Origin: CAINVV01 sp038323575
Lineage (GTDB): Bacteria; Bacteroidota; Bacteroidia; Bacteroidales; Prolixibacteraceae
Length of the DNA: 64,000 nucleotides
Reading direction: 5' to 3'
NCBI GenBank assembly: GCA_038323575.1
Contig: JBBQHB010000005.1
Coordinates: forward strand, 1-64,000
Part shown: positions 1-9,200 of the stretch, one piece after another
How the letters are laid out: the number at the start of each line of letters is the position of its first letter
Position numbering within the stretch: position 1 is the stretch's first letter
Program-made: the position numbers and the translations under genes
Notes under the pieces: model-generated
What the model was told of the DNA's origin: nothing
Seen by the model: the letters and a program-made list of their open reading frames with translations, nothing else
The model's database searches: none

Positions 1-140
1 AACACTATACTGAAAACCAGTAACTTGGGGCTCAGCCCCTTCGGCTCCCGCCCTACAAAATTAGCCGGAAAAATTATTTTTCCAACATATTGCAACTATT
101 TAGTTTTCAACAATATTATTTTTGAGCTGAATCGCTGTAA
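1..140. other. Left-edge intergenic segment with two short hairpins
   Basis: No gene is visible. A GC-rich stem GGGGC/GCCCC (27-39) is followed by a symmetric A/T hairpin GGAAAAA-tta-TTTTTCC (67-83). They could be the terminator of a gene lying left of the window, but that gene is not visible, so this stays a suggestion. Confidence 0.3.
117..124 (+). promoter_or_regulatory. Candidate Bacteroidota -7 element for the TauE/SafE gene
   Basis: TATTTTTG matches the Bacteroidota -7 consensus TAnnTTTG and ends 17 bases before the ATG at 141. The nearest upstream TTG (90-92) is spaced too far (24 bases) to be a convincing -33 box, so the call rests on one element only. Confidence 0.3.
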
Positions 141-899
141 ATGACTGTTCTTCTGACCTATTTGACTTTGACAAATATGCATTGGGCCTTGATCGGTATA
201 TGCGCCATTTTGATAGGGATGTCTAAAACAGGAGTGCCTGGCGTCTCAATGATAGTTGTCCCCACTATGGCCATGATCTTCGGAGGGAAAGCCTCTACAG
301 GCGTTTTGTTGCCAGTTTTAATCACTGCCGATCTCTTCGCAGTAATTTATTATCACCGCCATGCTGAGTGGAAGCACCTGCTCAAAGCCCTGCCCTGGGC
401 ATTTCTCGGATTATTAATCGCACTTTGGGCAGGAACAAAAGTAAATGATCATCAGTTCAAACATATAATAGCCATAACGGTTATGTTCTCCCTTGCGTTG
501 ATGTTATGGAATGATAAATCACAACAAAAAAGTGATCTTACCGTGAAACCCTGGTTTGCGGCAGTATTTGGAATTCTGGGCGGCTTTGCAACCATGATAG
601 GAAATGTGGCCGGGCCTGTATTTGCCATCTACCTGTTGGCTTTGCACTTGCCTAAAAAAAAATACATCGGTACTACAGCCTGGTTTTTCGCCATCATAAA
701 CCTCTCAAAACTGCCTCTGCAGTTTTTTGTATGGAAAAATATCAGCAGTCAATCACTGCTTGTCGATATGCTTGCCGTGCCTTTTGTAATGCTGGGTGCT
801 TATGTTGGGATCAAAGTAGTTCACAAAATTAAAGATCCTGCCTACCGCTGGAGCGTAGTTGTGATTACCTTTGTATCTGCACTTTTAATATTTATTTGA
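141..899 (+). CDS. TauE/SafE-family (TSUP) membrane permease
   Basis: 252-residue polytopic membrane protein of the sulfite exporter TauE/SafE family. These inner-membrane transporters move sulfur-containing or organic anions; the substrate here cannot be read from sequence. The N-terminal half carries the family pattern of small residues (GMSKTGVPGVSM, about residues 26-37) followed by hydrophobic segments. The second half repeats the pattern around GILGGFATMIGNVAGP (about 143-158), as expected for the two-repeat TSUP fold. Length is normal. It is followed after 12 bases by a lipoate ligase on the same strand. Lipoate is a sulfur cofactor, so a sulfur link is conceivable but is only inference. 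Start chosen at the ATG just after a TAnnTTTG element. Confidence 0.85.
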   Translation: MTVLLTYLTLTNMHWALIGICAILIGMSKTGVPGVSMIVVPTMAMIFGGKASTGVLLPVLITADLFAVIYYHRHAEWKHLLKALPWAFLGLLIALWAGTKVNDHQFKHIIAITVMFSLALMLWNDKSQQKSDLTVKPWFAAVFGILGGFATMIGNVAGPVFAIYLLALHLPKKKYIGTTAWFFAIINLSKLPLQFFVWKNISSQSLLVDMLAVPFVMLGAYVGIKVVHKIKDPAYRWSVVVITFVSALLIFI

Positions 900-911
900 T
901 TCTCAACATAA

Positions 912-1874
912 ATGAACCTGCTCATTTCAACAAGTTCAAATCCTTACCGAAATCTTGCAACAGAAGAATATCTGCTGAAATACAGCAACGAAGATTTCCT
1001 GTTTCTCTATATTAACCAACCTTGCGTTGTCGTCGGGAAACATCAGATTACCCCAAAAGAAATTAATTCACAATACGCTTTTGAACATAATATATTGATA
1101 GCCAGGCGGTTATCTGGCGGAGGAACCGTATATCACGATGAAGGAAATTTAAACTTCAGTTTTATACAATCCGTACTTCCAGGCGAAAATATCTCGTACA
1201 AAATCATCACAAGTCCAATATTTAATTTTTTATTGGAACAGGGAGTTGAAGTAGTAATGTCTGAGCGGAACGATATGATGGTTGCCGGGAAAAAGATATC
1301 CGGCAGTGCGATGCATATTTACAAATCGAGAGTTCTCGCACATGGTACTCTCCTGATTGATAGTGATTTAGAAAACCTTTCTGCCTGTTTAAAGGGAAAT
1401 TCTGAAAGATATGCTGACAAATCAATTGCTTCCAAACGATCAAGGGTCATGAATCTTAAAGCGATTGATATAAAAAAAAATACCGGTTACATACTAAATT
1501 CAATGTCAGATTACTTTGCAAATAAAACCGGTAATTCAATATCCGCCCCACTAACGGATTCAGCGAATAAAACCATCGATAATTTAGCAGCGGATAAATA
1601 TGCATCCCCCGACTGGATCTATGGATATTCTCCCAAATACACCTACTCGACCGCAATAACAGTGAATGGAAATAAAATCCATTTTAACCTCGGAATTGAA
1701 AAAGGGGTAATAGAAAAAATCAGTATTGAATCGGGGGATGAAATTGATTCAACTGTAAAATTGAAATTAAATAAACTAATAGGGGAAAAACATATTTTCC
1801 ATTCCCTGAAATTACTGTTGGCTAACGATCAGGCGAATGGTCTGGGCCGGGAACTTTTAGACGCATTGTTTTAA
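912..1874 (+). CDS. lplA: Lipoate--protein ligase
   Basis: 320-residue cytosolic enzyme that activates lipoate with ATP and attaches it to a lysine of the E2 and H-protein lipoyl domains of 2-oxoacid dehydrogenases and the glycine cleavage system. The biotin/lipoyl ligase core is clear: RRLSGGGTVYHDEGNLNFSF (about residues 64-83) is the lipoate-binding RRxSGGGxVxHD motif, and a GKKISGSA segment (about 126-133) carries the catalytic lysine region. About 90 C-terminal residues form the accessory domain typical of LplA rather than LipB. The 3' end overlaps the convergent uvrC stop by 4 bases. Octanoyl transfer as an alternative activity cannot be excluded. Confidence 0.9.
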   Translation: MNLLISTSSNPYRNLATEEYLLKYSNEDFLFLYINQPCVVVGKHQITPKEINSQYAFEHNILIARRLSGGGTVYHDEGNLNFSFIQSVLPGENISYKIITSPIFNFLLEQGVEVVMSERNDMMVAGKKISGSAMHIYKSRVLAHGTLLIDSDLENLSACLKGNSERYADKSIASKRSRVMNLKAIDIKKNTGYILNSMSDYFANKTGNSISAPLTDSANKTIDNLAADKYASPDWIYGYSPKYTYSTAITVNGNKIHFNLGIEKGVIEKISIESGDEIDSTVKLKLNKLIGEKHIFHSLKLLLANDQANGLGRELLDALF

Positions 1875-3679
1875 TTTTGACTTTTGAAATACGCATAAAT
1901 CTTCCCGCCCTTATCCTTGCCCACTAAATTTTCAAGCTCTACTATATCTGCTCCTTTAATCTTTTCTACTGATTTTAAATGAGTTAGTAGCTTTTCCGTT
2001 GTTTTGCTTCCTACGCCGGGAATTAATGTAAGTGCTGATGCAGTGAAATTTTCAGACCTTTTATTGCGGTGAAAAGCAATACCAAACCGATGCGCCTCAT
2101 CGCGCAGATGCTGAAGAACTTTCAGGGTTTCCGACTTCTTATCCAGGTAGAGCGGAACGGGATCATTTGGAAAATAGAGCTCCTCCAGTCTTTTGGCAAT
2201 ACCTACAATTGCAATTTTATCTTCAATACCTAATTTCTTTAAAATAGAGTAGGCCGAAGAAAGCTGACCCTTACCTCCGTCCACCAAAATTAAATCAGGC
2301 AGTTTGTTTCCTTCAGCCAGCTGTCTTAGGTATCTTCTTTCAACCACCTCTTCCATAGATGCAAAATCATTAGGACCCTCGACTGTCTTAATATTAAAAT
2401 GTCTGAAATGTGATTTGAGCGGCAGACAATCCTTGAACACCACACAGGAAGCGACGGGGAAATCGCCTGATATATTAGAGTTATCAAAGCATTCAATGAG
2501 ATGCGGAAGGTTTTCCAGATTCAAATCCTTCCTCACGGTTTCAAGCAGTCGTTGTTTTTTAGTTACCGGGGCTTTCAATGACTCATTTTTAGCTCTTTCC
2601 AACATATACATCCGGCCATTTCGTTCGCAAAGCTCAAGAATTTTTTTCTTTTCACCTTTCTGCGGAATTGTAATTTTTACACTTGAAAATTTAAAACCGA
2701 TAGAAAAAGGCAAAATTATCTCAACTGATTGAGAATTAAATAGTCTCCTTATTTCAACTATACAAAATGATAATATATCCTCTTTGAATTCATTCAATTT
2801 CTTCTTAACTTCAAGGATATAACTGTTCACAATTGAACCATCAATTATTCTAAAATAATTAATATATGCATTTTTCTCGTCTTCATGGAAAGAAAATACA
2901 TCCAAATTGGTAATTGTAGCACTGCAAACCAATGATTTGCTTTTGTAGTTTTCCAATATCTGGATCTTCGATTTGAACTCATTTGCCCTTTCAAAATCAT
3001 ATTTTTCAGAAGCTAACTGCATCTCAGTTTTAAGATAGAAGAAAACAGGATTTAAAGTGCCGCTTAAAATTGCCTTTGCATTTGAAATATCTGCATCATA
3101 GCTCAGTCTGGTATACAATAATTCACAAGGTGCCTTGCAATTTCCGATCTGAAATTCAAGGCATTTTTTAAATTTCCTGCTATTTATATTCTCATCCGAC
3201 AAATTTAAATTGCAATTCCTAATTTGAAAAAGTTGCTTAATAACTTCTAAAATTGTTCTGGCCATATATACTGATGTATACGGTCCAAAATAATTTGATC
3301 CATCCTTAAAAAATTTCCGGGTATAAAAAATCCTTGGAAATGGTTCGTTCTTTATACAAATCCAGGGAAAGGTTTTGTCGTCTTTTAATAAAATATTATA
3401 CTTAGGCTGGTATCTTTTTATCAGGTTGTTTTCAAGAATCAGCGCATCTTCTTCATAATCTACGACAATATGCCTGATTTTTTCAATTTGGTTGACTAAA
3501 ATTTCCGTTTTCCTGTTTTCGTGATTCTTGGAAAAATATGAGGAGACTCTTTTCTTGAGGTTTTTCGCTTTCCCAACATAAATAATTTTATCTTCTTTGT
3601 TAAAAAACTGGTATACTCCGGGGTTTCCCGGTAGTTTTTTAACTACTTCAGAAAGCTGTGTGGGGATCAATCTTTTCAC
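1871..3679 (-). CDS. uvrC: Excinuclease ABC subunit C
   Basis: 602 residues, normal for UvrC, the nuclease that makes both incisions in nucleotide excision repair after UvrAB damage recognition. The GIY-YIG domain is at the N terminus (GVYQFFNKEDKIIYVGKAKN, about residues 21-40). A UVR motif lies in the middle, near KYDFERANEFKSKIQ. The C-terminal RNase H-like endonuclease domain has ECFDNSNISG and LILVDGGKGQL, and the protein ends with a helix-hairpin-helix region (LTLIPGVGSKTTEKLL). It is the last gene of a minus-strand run mnmG-apt-uvrC, an order common in Bacteroidota, and begins 4 bases after the apt stop, so it is probably cotranscribed with apt. Confidence 0.97.
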   Translation of the reverse strand: MKRLIPTQLSEVVKKLPGNPGVYQFFNKEDKIIYVGKAKNLKKRVSSYFSKNHENRKTEILVNQIEKIRHIVVDYEEDALILENNLIKRYQPKYNILLKDDKTFPWICIKNEPFPRIFYTRKFFKDGSNYFGPYTSVYMARTILEVIKQLFQIRNCNLNLSDENINSRKFKKCLEFQIGNCKAPCELLYTRLSYDADISNAKAILSGTLNPVFFYLKTEMQLASEKYDFERANEFKSKIQILENYKSKSLVCSATITNLDVFSFHEDEKNAYINYFRIIDGSIVNSYILEVKKKLNEFKEDILSFCIVEIRRLFNSQSVEIILPFSIGFKFSSVKITIPQKGEKKKILELCERNGRMYMLERAKNESLKAPVTKKQRLLETVRKDLNLENLPHLIECFDNSNISGDFPVASCVVFKDCLPLKSHFRHFNIKTVEGPNDFASMEEVVERRYLRQLAEGNKLPDLILVDGGKGQLSSAYSILKKLGIEDKIAIVGIAKRLEELYFPNDPVPLYLDKKSETLKVLQHLRDEAHRFGIAFHRNKRSENFTASALTLIPGVGSKTTEKLLTHLKSVEKIKGADIVELENLVGKDKGGKIYAYFKSQN

Positions 3680-3683
3680 CCGT

Positions 3684-4214
3684 TCAAAAATGAATCAATG
3701 ACCAAACAGGAACATCACTTTGAATTCGTTCCAGACCATTAAGAAAATCTAATTCGACAAAAAAATTCGCATAAATTCTTTTTACACCAAATTTTCTAAC
3801 CAGATCAATTGCGGCATTAACTGTACCTCCGGTAGCCAATAAATCATCATGGATAAGTACAACATCATCACTATCCAATGCATCCGTATGAATCTCCAAT
3901 GAATCGGATCCGTACTCCAAATCATATGACTGACAATAGGTTTCGGCAGGTAACTTGCCTGGTTTACGTATGGGTATAAAACCGGCATGCAATTCACATG
4001 CAAGTGCACTCCCTAAAATGAATCCCCTCGACTCAATTCCCACTATTTTGGTTATGCCGAATTCTGAATAGTGATTTTTTATCTCGTCAACGATAAATCT
4101 AAGGATTTTCTCTTTTTTAAATGCAGTCGTTACATCCTTAAACTGAATCCCTTCCTTTGGAAAGTCGGGGACATTTCGGATTGACTTTCTAACATCCTCT
4201 ATTGTAATTTCCAT
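3684..4214 (-). CDS. apt: Adenine phosphoribosyltransferase
   Basis: 176 residues, normal length. The enzyme salvages adenine to AMP with PRPP in the cytosol. The PRPP-binding loop is VVLIHDDLLATGGTVNAA (about residues 117-134), which has the type I PRTase acidic pair followed by the ATGGT loop. The N-terminal motif IRNVPDFPKEGIQFKDVTT is diagnostic of Apt. It lies between mnmG (31 bases upstream) and uvrC (4 bases downstream) on the same strand. Confidence 0.96.
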   Translation of the reverse strand: MEITIEDVRKSIRNVPDFPKEGIQFKDVTTAFKKEKILRFIVDEIKNHYSEFGITKIVGIESRGFILGSALACELHAGFIPIRKPGKLPAETYCQSYDLEYGSDSLEIHTDALDSDDVVLIHDDLLATGGTVNAAIDLVRKFGVKRIYANFFVELDFLNGLERIQSDVPVWSLIHF

Positions 4215-4245
4215 TTCAATTTAAATTATTGTTCCACGTGGAACA

Positions 4246-6150
4246 TTATCTGCCTAATAAAATCAACAAGACATTTATGTCATTAGGTGAAATACCCGGA
4301 ATTCTATTTGCTTGTCCTATTGTTTTAGGGTTTATCCTTGAAAGCTTTTCCCTCGCTTCTGTTGACAATGACAAGATAGTTCCGTAATCAAATTTATTCT
4401 CAATTTTTATGTTTTCCAGTCTTTTCAATTTATCAGCAATCGAATATTCCCTTGTTATATACCCGGCATATTTAATTCTAATCTCAACAGCCTCAGTAAC
4501 TTCAGTGAATAATAAATCAGGTATTGTCTCTATTTTTGTCAGTAAAAAAGGAAACTGAACAAGAAATTCACGAAACGATATTTGCGGTCTGCTAACAATA
4601 TTGTACAACTTTGTTCTTTGCTTTAGTGTTGCGGTTCCCTTTTCAACCAAATAATCATTGACCATATCAGGCTTCAATGAAATCTCTCCTATTTGATTTA
4701 AAACTTTTTCGATAAGTAAAGACTTTTTCAAAAAAATATTATATAAATCTTCAGATAATAATCCCAAATCAAATCCAATACCGGATAACCGCTCATCAGC
4801 ATTATCCTGCCTTAAAATCAACCTATGCTCAGCCCTACTTGTAAACATGCGGTAAGGTTCATCCACACCTTTTGTAACCAAATCATCAATTAAAACTCCT
4901 ATATAAGCCTGGTTTCTACCTAAAACCAGTGAATCACCACCATGAATTTTTTGATGAGCATTAATACCTGCCATTAAACCCTGGGCACCAGCTTCTTCAT
5001 ATCCGGTTGTTCCATTTATCTGTCCAGCCAAATACAAATCCGCTATTAACTTTGATTCCAAAGTATGCAACAATTGAGTAGGATCAAAAAAATCATATTC
5101 TATAGCATACCCCGGTCTTATAATTTTCGCACTTTCCAGACCGGGAATATGCTTTAGGGCATTTACCTGATTTTCGAAAGGTAAGGAAGTCGAAAACCCG
5201 TTTAAATAATATTCAACCGTGTCAACACCTTCAGGCTCCAAAAACAATTGATGAGAATTCTTTTCATTGAAAATGATCAGCTTTGTTTCGATACTCGGAC
5301 AATAGCGCGGTCCCAAACTCATTATCGTACCATCAAACATAGGGGAAAATTTAAAACCCTTTTCCAATTCGTGGTGTACTAATTCATTGGTATAAGTAAT
5401 ATGACAGTTTATATTCGGCAGCGTGTTTTCCCGCTTATAAAAAAAACTAAATTGATTTCCCTCCTCACCTACCTGTTCCTCCAACTTGCTAAAATCGATT
5501 GTTCTTTTATCTAACCTTGGTGGAGTCCCTGTCTTCATGCGTCCAACCCTAAAACCGGAATGAATTAGTTGTTCAGTAATTCCCAGAGAAGCCGGCTCAG
5601 AGATCCTTCCACCCATCATTTTATTTTGACCAAAATGCATTAGGCCATTCAGAAATGTTCCGTTAGTTAAAATAACAGCTTTAGAATAAAACTCAATGCC
5701 AATTTCTGTCTTAACACCTACTACCCTATTATCTTCAAGTAGCAATTGAACGACCGATCCCTGCCAAAAAAAAACATTTTTGTTGTTCTGAAGCTCAATT
5801 CTCCAATACTCTGAGAATTTAATTTTATCACACTGCGCCCTGGGACTCCACATTGCCGGTCCCTTAGAACGGTTCAGCATTCTGAATTGAAGCGTACTCT
5901 GATCAGTAATTTTTCCCATCATACCACCAAGCGCATCAATTTCACGAACTATCTGTCCTTTAGCAATTCCTCCTACTGCCGGATTACAACTCATCTGAGC
6001 TACTCTGTTTATATCCAAAGTAACCAACAAAACAGTTGAACCAAGTTTTGCAGCAGAAATTGCAGCTTCACATCCAGCGTGACCAGCACCAACAACAATT
6101 ACGTCATATTCATTTCTGTGCAACATACGTGTATCTTCAAAATATCTCAA
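4246..6150 (-). CDS. mnmG: tRNA uridine-5-carboxymethylaminomethyl modification enzyme MnmG
   Basis: 634-residue FAD protein (GidA). With MnmE it installs the (carboxymethyl)aminomethyl group at U34 of tRNAs. The FAD Rossmann motif DVIVVGAGHAGCEAA starts at about residue 15. Conserved MnmG segments include SCNPAVGGIAKGQIVREIDALGG and the GLMAGINAH region. The C-terminal domain that contacts MnmE and tRNA is complete. An internal ATG eight codons downstream (6126) would give the shorter N terminus seen in many homologues, so the start is uncertain by eight residues. 2-Selenouridine formation by MnmH (34.2 kb) acts on the same wobble base, so these genes belong to one tRNA-modification network although they are not linked here. 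Confidence 0.97.
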   Translation of the reverse strand: MRYFEDTRMLHRNEYDVIVVGAGHAGCEAAISAAKLGSTVLLVTLDINRVAQMSCNPAVGGIAKGQIVREIDALGGMMGKITDQSTLQFRMLNRSKGPAMWSPRAQCDKIKFSEYWRIELQNNKNVFFWQGSVVQLLLEDNRVVGVKTEIGIEFYSKAVILTNGTFLNGLMHFGQNKMMGGRISEPASLGITEQLIHSGFRVGRMKTGTPPRLDKRTIDFSKLEEQVGEEGNQFSFFYKRENTLPNINCHITYTNELVHHELEKGFKFSPMFDGTIMSLGPRYCPSIETKLIIFNEKNSHQLFLEPEGVDTVEYYLNGFSTSLPFENQVNALKHIPGLESAKIIRPGYAIEYDFFDPTQLLHTLESKLIADLYLAGQINGTTGYEEAGAQGLMAGINAHQKIHGGDSLVLGRNQAYIGVLIDDLVTKGVDEPYRMFTSRAEHRLILRQDNADERLSGIGFDLGLLSEDLYNIFLKKSLLIEKVLNQIGEISLKPDMVNDYLVEKGTATLKQRTKLYNIVSRPQISFREFLVQFPFLLTKIETIPDLLFTEVTEAVEIRIKYAGYITREYSIADKLKRLENIKIENKFDYGTILSLSTEAREKLSRINPKTIGQANRIPGISPNDINVLLILLGR

Positions 6151-6160
6151 TCAAATTTTT

Positions 6161-6601
6161 TTAAACTATTGTTAACCGGGGAAAGGAATTATATTTATTT
6201 ACTACATAATCTTCCCTCCTTCGCATCAATACAATTTCTTCTGATTCCTTGTCATTAAATTTCAACAGATGCAGTAATCCATGTGCAAGTACGCGAACTA
6301 ATTCATCTGCGTAAATCTGGCCAAAAATAACTGAATTATTTAACACCCTATCAGTACTTATATAAATATCTCCTGCCACAACCTCTTCTTCAGAATAATC
6401 AAAAGTTATAACATCAGTATAAAAATCATGCTTAAGAAATTTCACATTCATATCAAGTAAATACAGATCACTGCAGAATATATAATTAATTAATCCCAAT
6501 TTAAATTTCAGAGATCTGACTTCACCTTTTAAAATCCTTTTTAAAAGATCAAAATTAACATCCGGCAAATTAACGTCCTCATTGTAAAATTGAATACTCA
6601 T
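6161..6601 (-). CDS. ybeY: Endoribonuclease YbeY (rRNA maturation factor)
   Basis: 146 residues, normal for YbeY, a zinc-dependent RNase involved in 16S rRNA 3'-end maturation and ribosome quality control. The core DVITFDYSEEEVVAGDIYIS and the metal motif HGLLHLLKFND are visible. The classical motif is H-G-x-L-H-L-x-G-Y-D-H; here the last histidine position is Asp, a variant I also associate with Bacteroidota YbeY proteins. The gene lies 10 bases upstream of mnmG on the same strand. Together with hemW it is strikingly AT-rich compared with genes further right in the window. Confidence 0.9.
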   Translation of the reverse strand: MSIQFYNEDVNLPDVNFDLLKRILKGEVRSLKFKLGLINYIFCSDLYLLDMNVKFLKHDFYTDVITFDYSEEEVVAGDIYISTDRVLNNSVIFGQIYADELVRVLAHGLLHLLKFNDKESEEIVLMRRREDYVVNKYNSFPRLTIV

Positions 6602-6631
6602 CAGAAAAAAATTAAATAACCAAAATTTATA

Positions 6632-7762
6632 TTATAACATTAAAAATTGTGCCAGATAATCAGATACCAATAAATCACTATCACTTGGTATAAGTGTATC
6701 TCCTTCTATAATGAAATGGCCCTTCTCATTAAGCATCTCAACATTCTTCTTAAAATGTACAAAAATGCTATTTGCAAAATTAATTTTAATATAATTGAAG
6801 GAGATACCCTGAAATGTTCGTAACCTTAAAATAATGTATTCATTATACAACTGATTTTCATCAAGATATTCAATCCCGTATAGATTAAATCCATCTCCTC
6901 CTATTAAATCTTTTATGTACTTCTTAATATTAGTATGGTTCCATTGACGTGAACGAAGGTTATAACTATGTGCAGAAACACCAATTCCCAAATAAGGTAT
7001 TTGGTTCCAATAACTCATATTATGGTAGGAAAAATATCCTTCTCTTCCATAATTACTGACTTCATACTGAATGAAACCATTCAATTTCAAAAAATTATTG
7101 ATGATACTGTATTGAGTTAAAAATTCATCTTCCAGATTCTCCACTAATTCCCCTTTCCTTATTTTCCAAAAAAGTTTTGAGTTTTTTGCTATTGTCAAAC
7201 TATATGCTGATACATGCTTTATATCATATAGAATTAACTGTTCTAAAGAGTTTATAAGAAAATCGCCCGAAACACCCGGAACATTGTAAATTAGATCAAT
7301 AGACAAATTAGTAATTCTAGAATTATTAATAATATTTAACGCATTAAATATTAAATCTATACTGTGATGTCTATTGAATTTTTTAAGTACATCATCCTTC
7401 AAAAACTGTATACCAAGGCTAATTCTGTTAAATTTAAGTTCATACAAATCATTTAAATAATTTGAACTAATATTCTCCGGATTGCATTCAATAGTAATTT
7501 CGCAATTTGTATCAACATTATAACCGTAAAAAATTGATTTAAGTATCCTGTACAACTGCTGTTTTGTTAACAAAGAAGGAGTTCCTCCTCCAAAATAAAT
7601 TGTGTTAATTATCTGATTTTCAATATAATCCCTTCTTAATTCAATTTCAAGAACAACCGCACTAACATAATCTTCAATAAGATATATTTGATTACCAGAA
7701 TAAAAATCACAATAATGGCATTTATAACTACAAAAAGGTATATGTATATATAAACCAGCCAT
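6632..7762 (-). CDS. hemW: HemW-like radical SAM protein (coproporphyrinogen III oxidase-like)
   Basis: 376 residues. The N-terminal radical SAM motif CSYKCHYCDF (about residues 11-20) supplies the CxxxCxxC ligands for the 4Fe-4S cluster, followed by IYFGGGTPSLL (about 56-66), the SAM-binding GGTP motif. The remainder matches the HemW family (YEVSNYGREGYFSYHNMSYW), which is thought to act as a haem chaperone rather than as oxygen-independent coproporphyrinogen oxidase. It lacks the HemN N-terminal signature. The coding sequence is very AT-rich. It is 30 bases upstream of ybeY in the same operon-like run. Confidence 0.9.
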   Translation of the reverse strand: MAGLYIHIPFCSYKCHYCDFYSGNQIYLIEDYVSAVVLEIELRRDYIENQIINTIYFGGGTPSLLTKQQLYRILKSIFYGYNVDTNCEITIECNPENISSNYLNDLYELKFNRISLGIQFLKDDVLKKFNRHHSIDLIFNALNIINNSRITNLSIDLIYNVPGVSGDFLINSLEQLILYDIKHVSAYSLTIAKNSKLFWKIRKGELVENLEDEFLTQYSIINNFLKLNGFIQYEVSNYGREGYFSYHNMSYWNQIPYLGIGVSAHSYNLRSRQWNHTNIKKYIKDLIGGDGFNLYGIEYLDENQLYNEYIILRLRTFQGISFNYIKINFANSIFVHFKKNVEMLNEKGHFIIEGDTLIPSDSDLLVSDYLAQFLML

Positions 7763-7784
7763 TTATAAACTTATTTTCACTTCT

Positions 7785-8216
7785 TTACAAGGATATTTTA
7801 TTGATACGCTGAAGATGTCTTCCATATTCAAAATTAGTGCTCAAAAAAGTTTTAACAATCACCAAGGCATCACTTTCATTAATAAATCTTGCCGGAAGAG
7901 AACAAATATTAGCATTGTTATGTGATCTGGCCAATACTGCAACTTCATTGTTCCAACATATTGCCGAACGTATACCAGGATGCTTATTTACTGTCATATT
8001 AATTCCGTTACCAGAACCACAACATACTATTCCGACAATATTTGAATCTGTTTCCACTGCTATGGCCAAGGGATGCGCAAAATCAGGATAATCGCAGCTC
8101 TCCCTGGAAAAACATCCAAAATCAATTATATCAATATTTTCTTTTTTAAGAAATAAAATTATTGCATTTTTAAGATCAAATCCGGCATGATCAGAAGCCA
8201 GCGCAACTTTTACCAT
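7785..8216 (-). CDS. rpiB: Ribose-5-phosphate isomerase B
   Basis: 143 residues, normal for RpiB, which interconverts ribose-5-phosphate and ribulose-5-phosphate in the pentose phosphate pathway. The N-terminal ASDHAGFDLKNAI carries the phosphate-binding Asp-His. GIVCCGSGNGINMTVNKH holds the active-site cysteine and anion-hole glycines. HNNANICSLPARFI is the usual substrate-binding segment. It is the first gene of the minus-strand run rpiB-hemW-ybeY-mnmG-apt-uvrC and faces the AT-rich gap at 8217-8694, so a promoter for the run probably lies there. Confidence 0.95.
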   Translation of the reverse strand: MVKVALASDHAGFDLKNAIILFLKKENIDIIDFGCFSRESCDYPDFAHPLAIAVETDSNIVGIVCCGSGNGINMTVNKHPGIRSAICWNNEVAVLARSHNNANICSLPARFINESDALVIVKTFLSTNFEYGRHLQRINKISL

Positions 8217-8694
8217 AACATCAACAATATTTAAACAAATGAGAAAATTTCAAACAATACCAGTTAATAACTGTTGATAAATAATAACAATTATTTACGC
8301 AATTGAAATACATATTTAATTAATATAAATATTACTATATCAAACAACCTTTTTATACGTATTTATTCAAATCTAATTACATCCGAATGAAGTAAAAATC
8401 AAAAATTAATTGCGTCTATATTTAAAATAAACATACTGTTGATAAACTTCTATTATGCAGTTTGACAACAAAATATAAAGTTAATAAAGTTTGAGCATCT
8501 TTTTATACAATGAAGTTCAACCTAATCTTTAGTTTTTATCAACACTTTCAACATGATATAATAGATACTTAATCTTTAAATTTATAAAATAAAAAAATAT
8601 ATTATATTATCTTGTTAATTATTCAAAATCCCTAATTCATTAACATTGTAGTAAGATTTTATATATTCACCAATTGAATGTTAAAAATATTCAG
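8217..8694. other. AT-rich divergent intergenic region with three TGTTGATAA boxes (candidate oriC)
   Basis: This is the only gap over 300 bases in the window and holds no convincing ORF or RNA gene. It separates the minus-strand rpiB-uvrC run from plus-strand genes and is extremely AT-rich. The 9-mer TGTTGATAA occurs at 8272-8280 and 8437-8445, and its reverse complement TTATCAACA at 8536-8544. It differs from the DnaA box TTATCCACA at one base. Long A/T-only stretches around 8580-8610 could serve as a DNA-unwinding element. mnmG (gidA), a frequent origin neighbour, is about 2 kb away. Alternatives are a binding cluster for another regulator or plain divergent promoters. Confidence 0.4.
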
Positions 8695-9093
8695 ATGATA
8701 CCTAATTTCAAAAACAGAGATAATTTAAGAGTACTTCTTGTAGAAGATAATCTTATGAATCAAAAGTTGCTGACTATCAATTTATCTAAATTGAATTGTT
8801 TGGTAACAATAGCAAATAATGGTTTGGAAGGCCTTGAAATTTACAAAAAACAGTCCTTTGATGTTATTCTGATGGATTTGATGATGCCGGTAATGGATGG
8901 ATTTGAATCATCAAGAGAGATAAGAAAATTTGAAAAGGAAGATAAATCAAGGGGATATACTCCAATTATTGCTTTTACGGCAAATACATTAAACAATGAT
9001 TTTGAAAAATGTATTGAGAATGGTATGGACCACCTTATGGAAAAGCCATTCAACGCCTTTAAGTTTATAGAAATTGTTGAATCATTCGATTAA
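8695..9093 (+). CDS. Orphan response regulator (CheY-like receiver only)
   Basis: About 132 residues from the ATG at 8695; a TTG seven codons upstream (8674) is the alternative start. It is a single receiver domain with the conserved acidic pair in LLVEDN, the phospho-acceptor Asp in ILMDLMMPVMDG, the Thr of IAFTAN and the Lys of MEKPF. There is no output domain, so it must act by protein-protein interaction or phosphorelay. No histidine kinase lies in the window. The MDLMMPVMDG wording is typical of receivers that serve hybrid kinases. It is followed after about 107 bases by ruvB. Confidence 0.85.
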   Translation: MIPNFKNRDNLRVLLVEDNLMNQKLLTINLSKLNCLVTIANNGLEGLEIYKKQSFDVILMDLMMPVMDGFESSREIRKFEKEDKSRGYTPIIAFTANTLNNDFEKCIENGMDHLMEKPFNAFKFIEIVESFD

Positions 9094-9200
9094 AGTCGCT
9101 GTATACCTGTCTTTATATCAAAATGTATTAAGTATATAGAACCAAAATAATTTTTGGTTGATATTGATCGTTGCATTAATGGTTGAAATTAATTAAAAGA

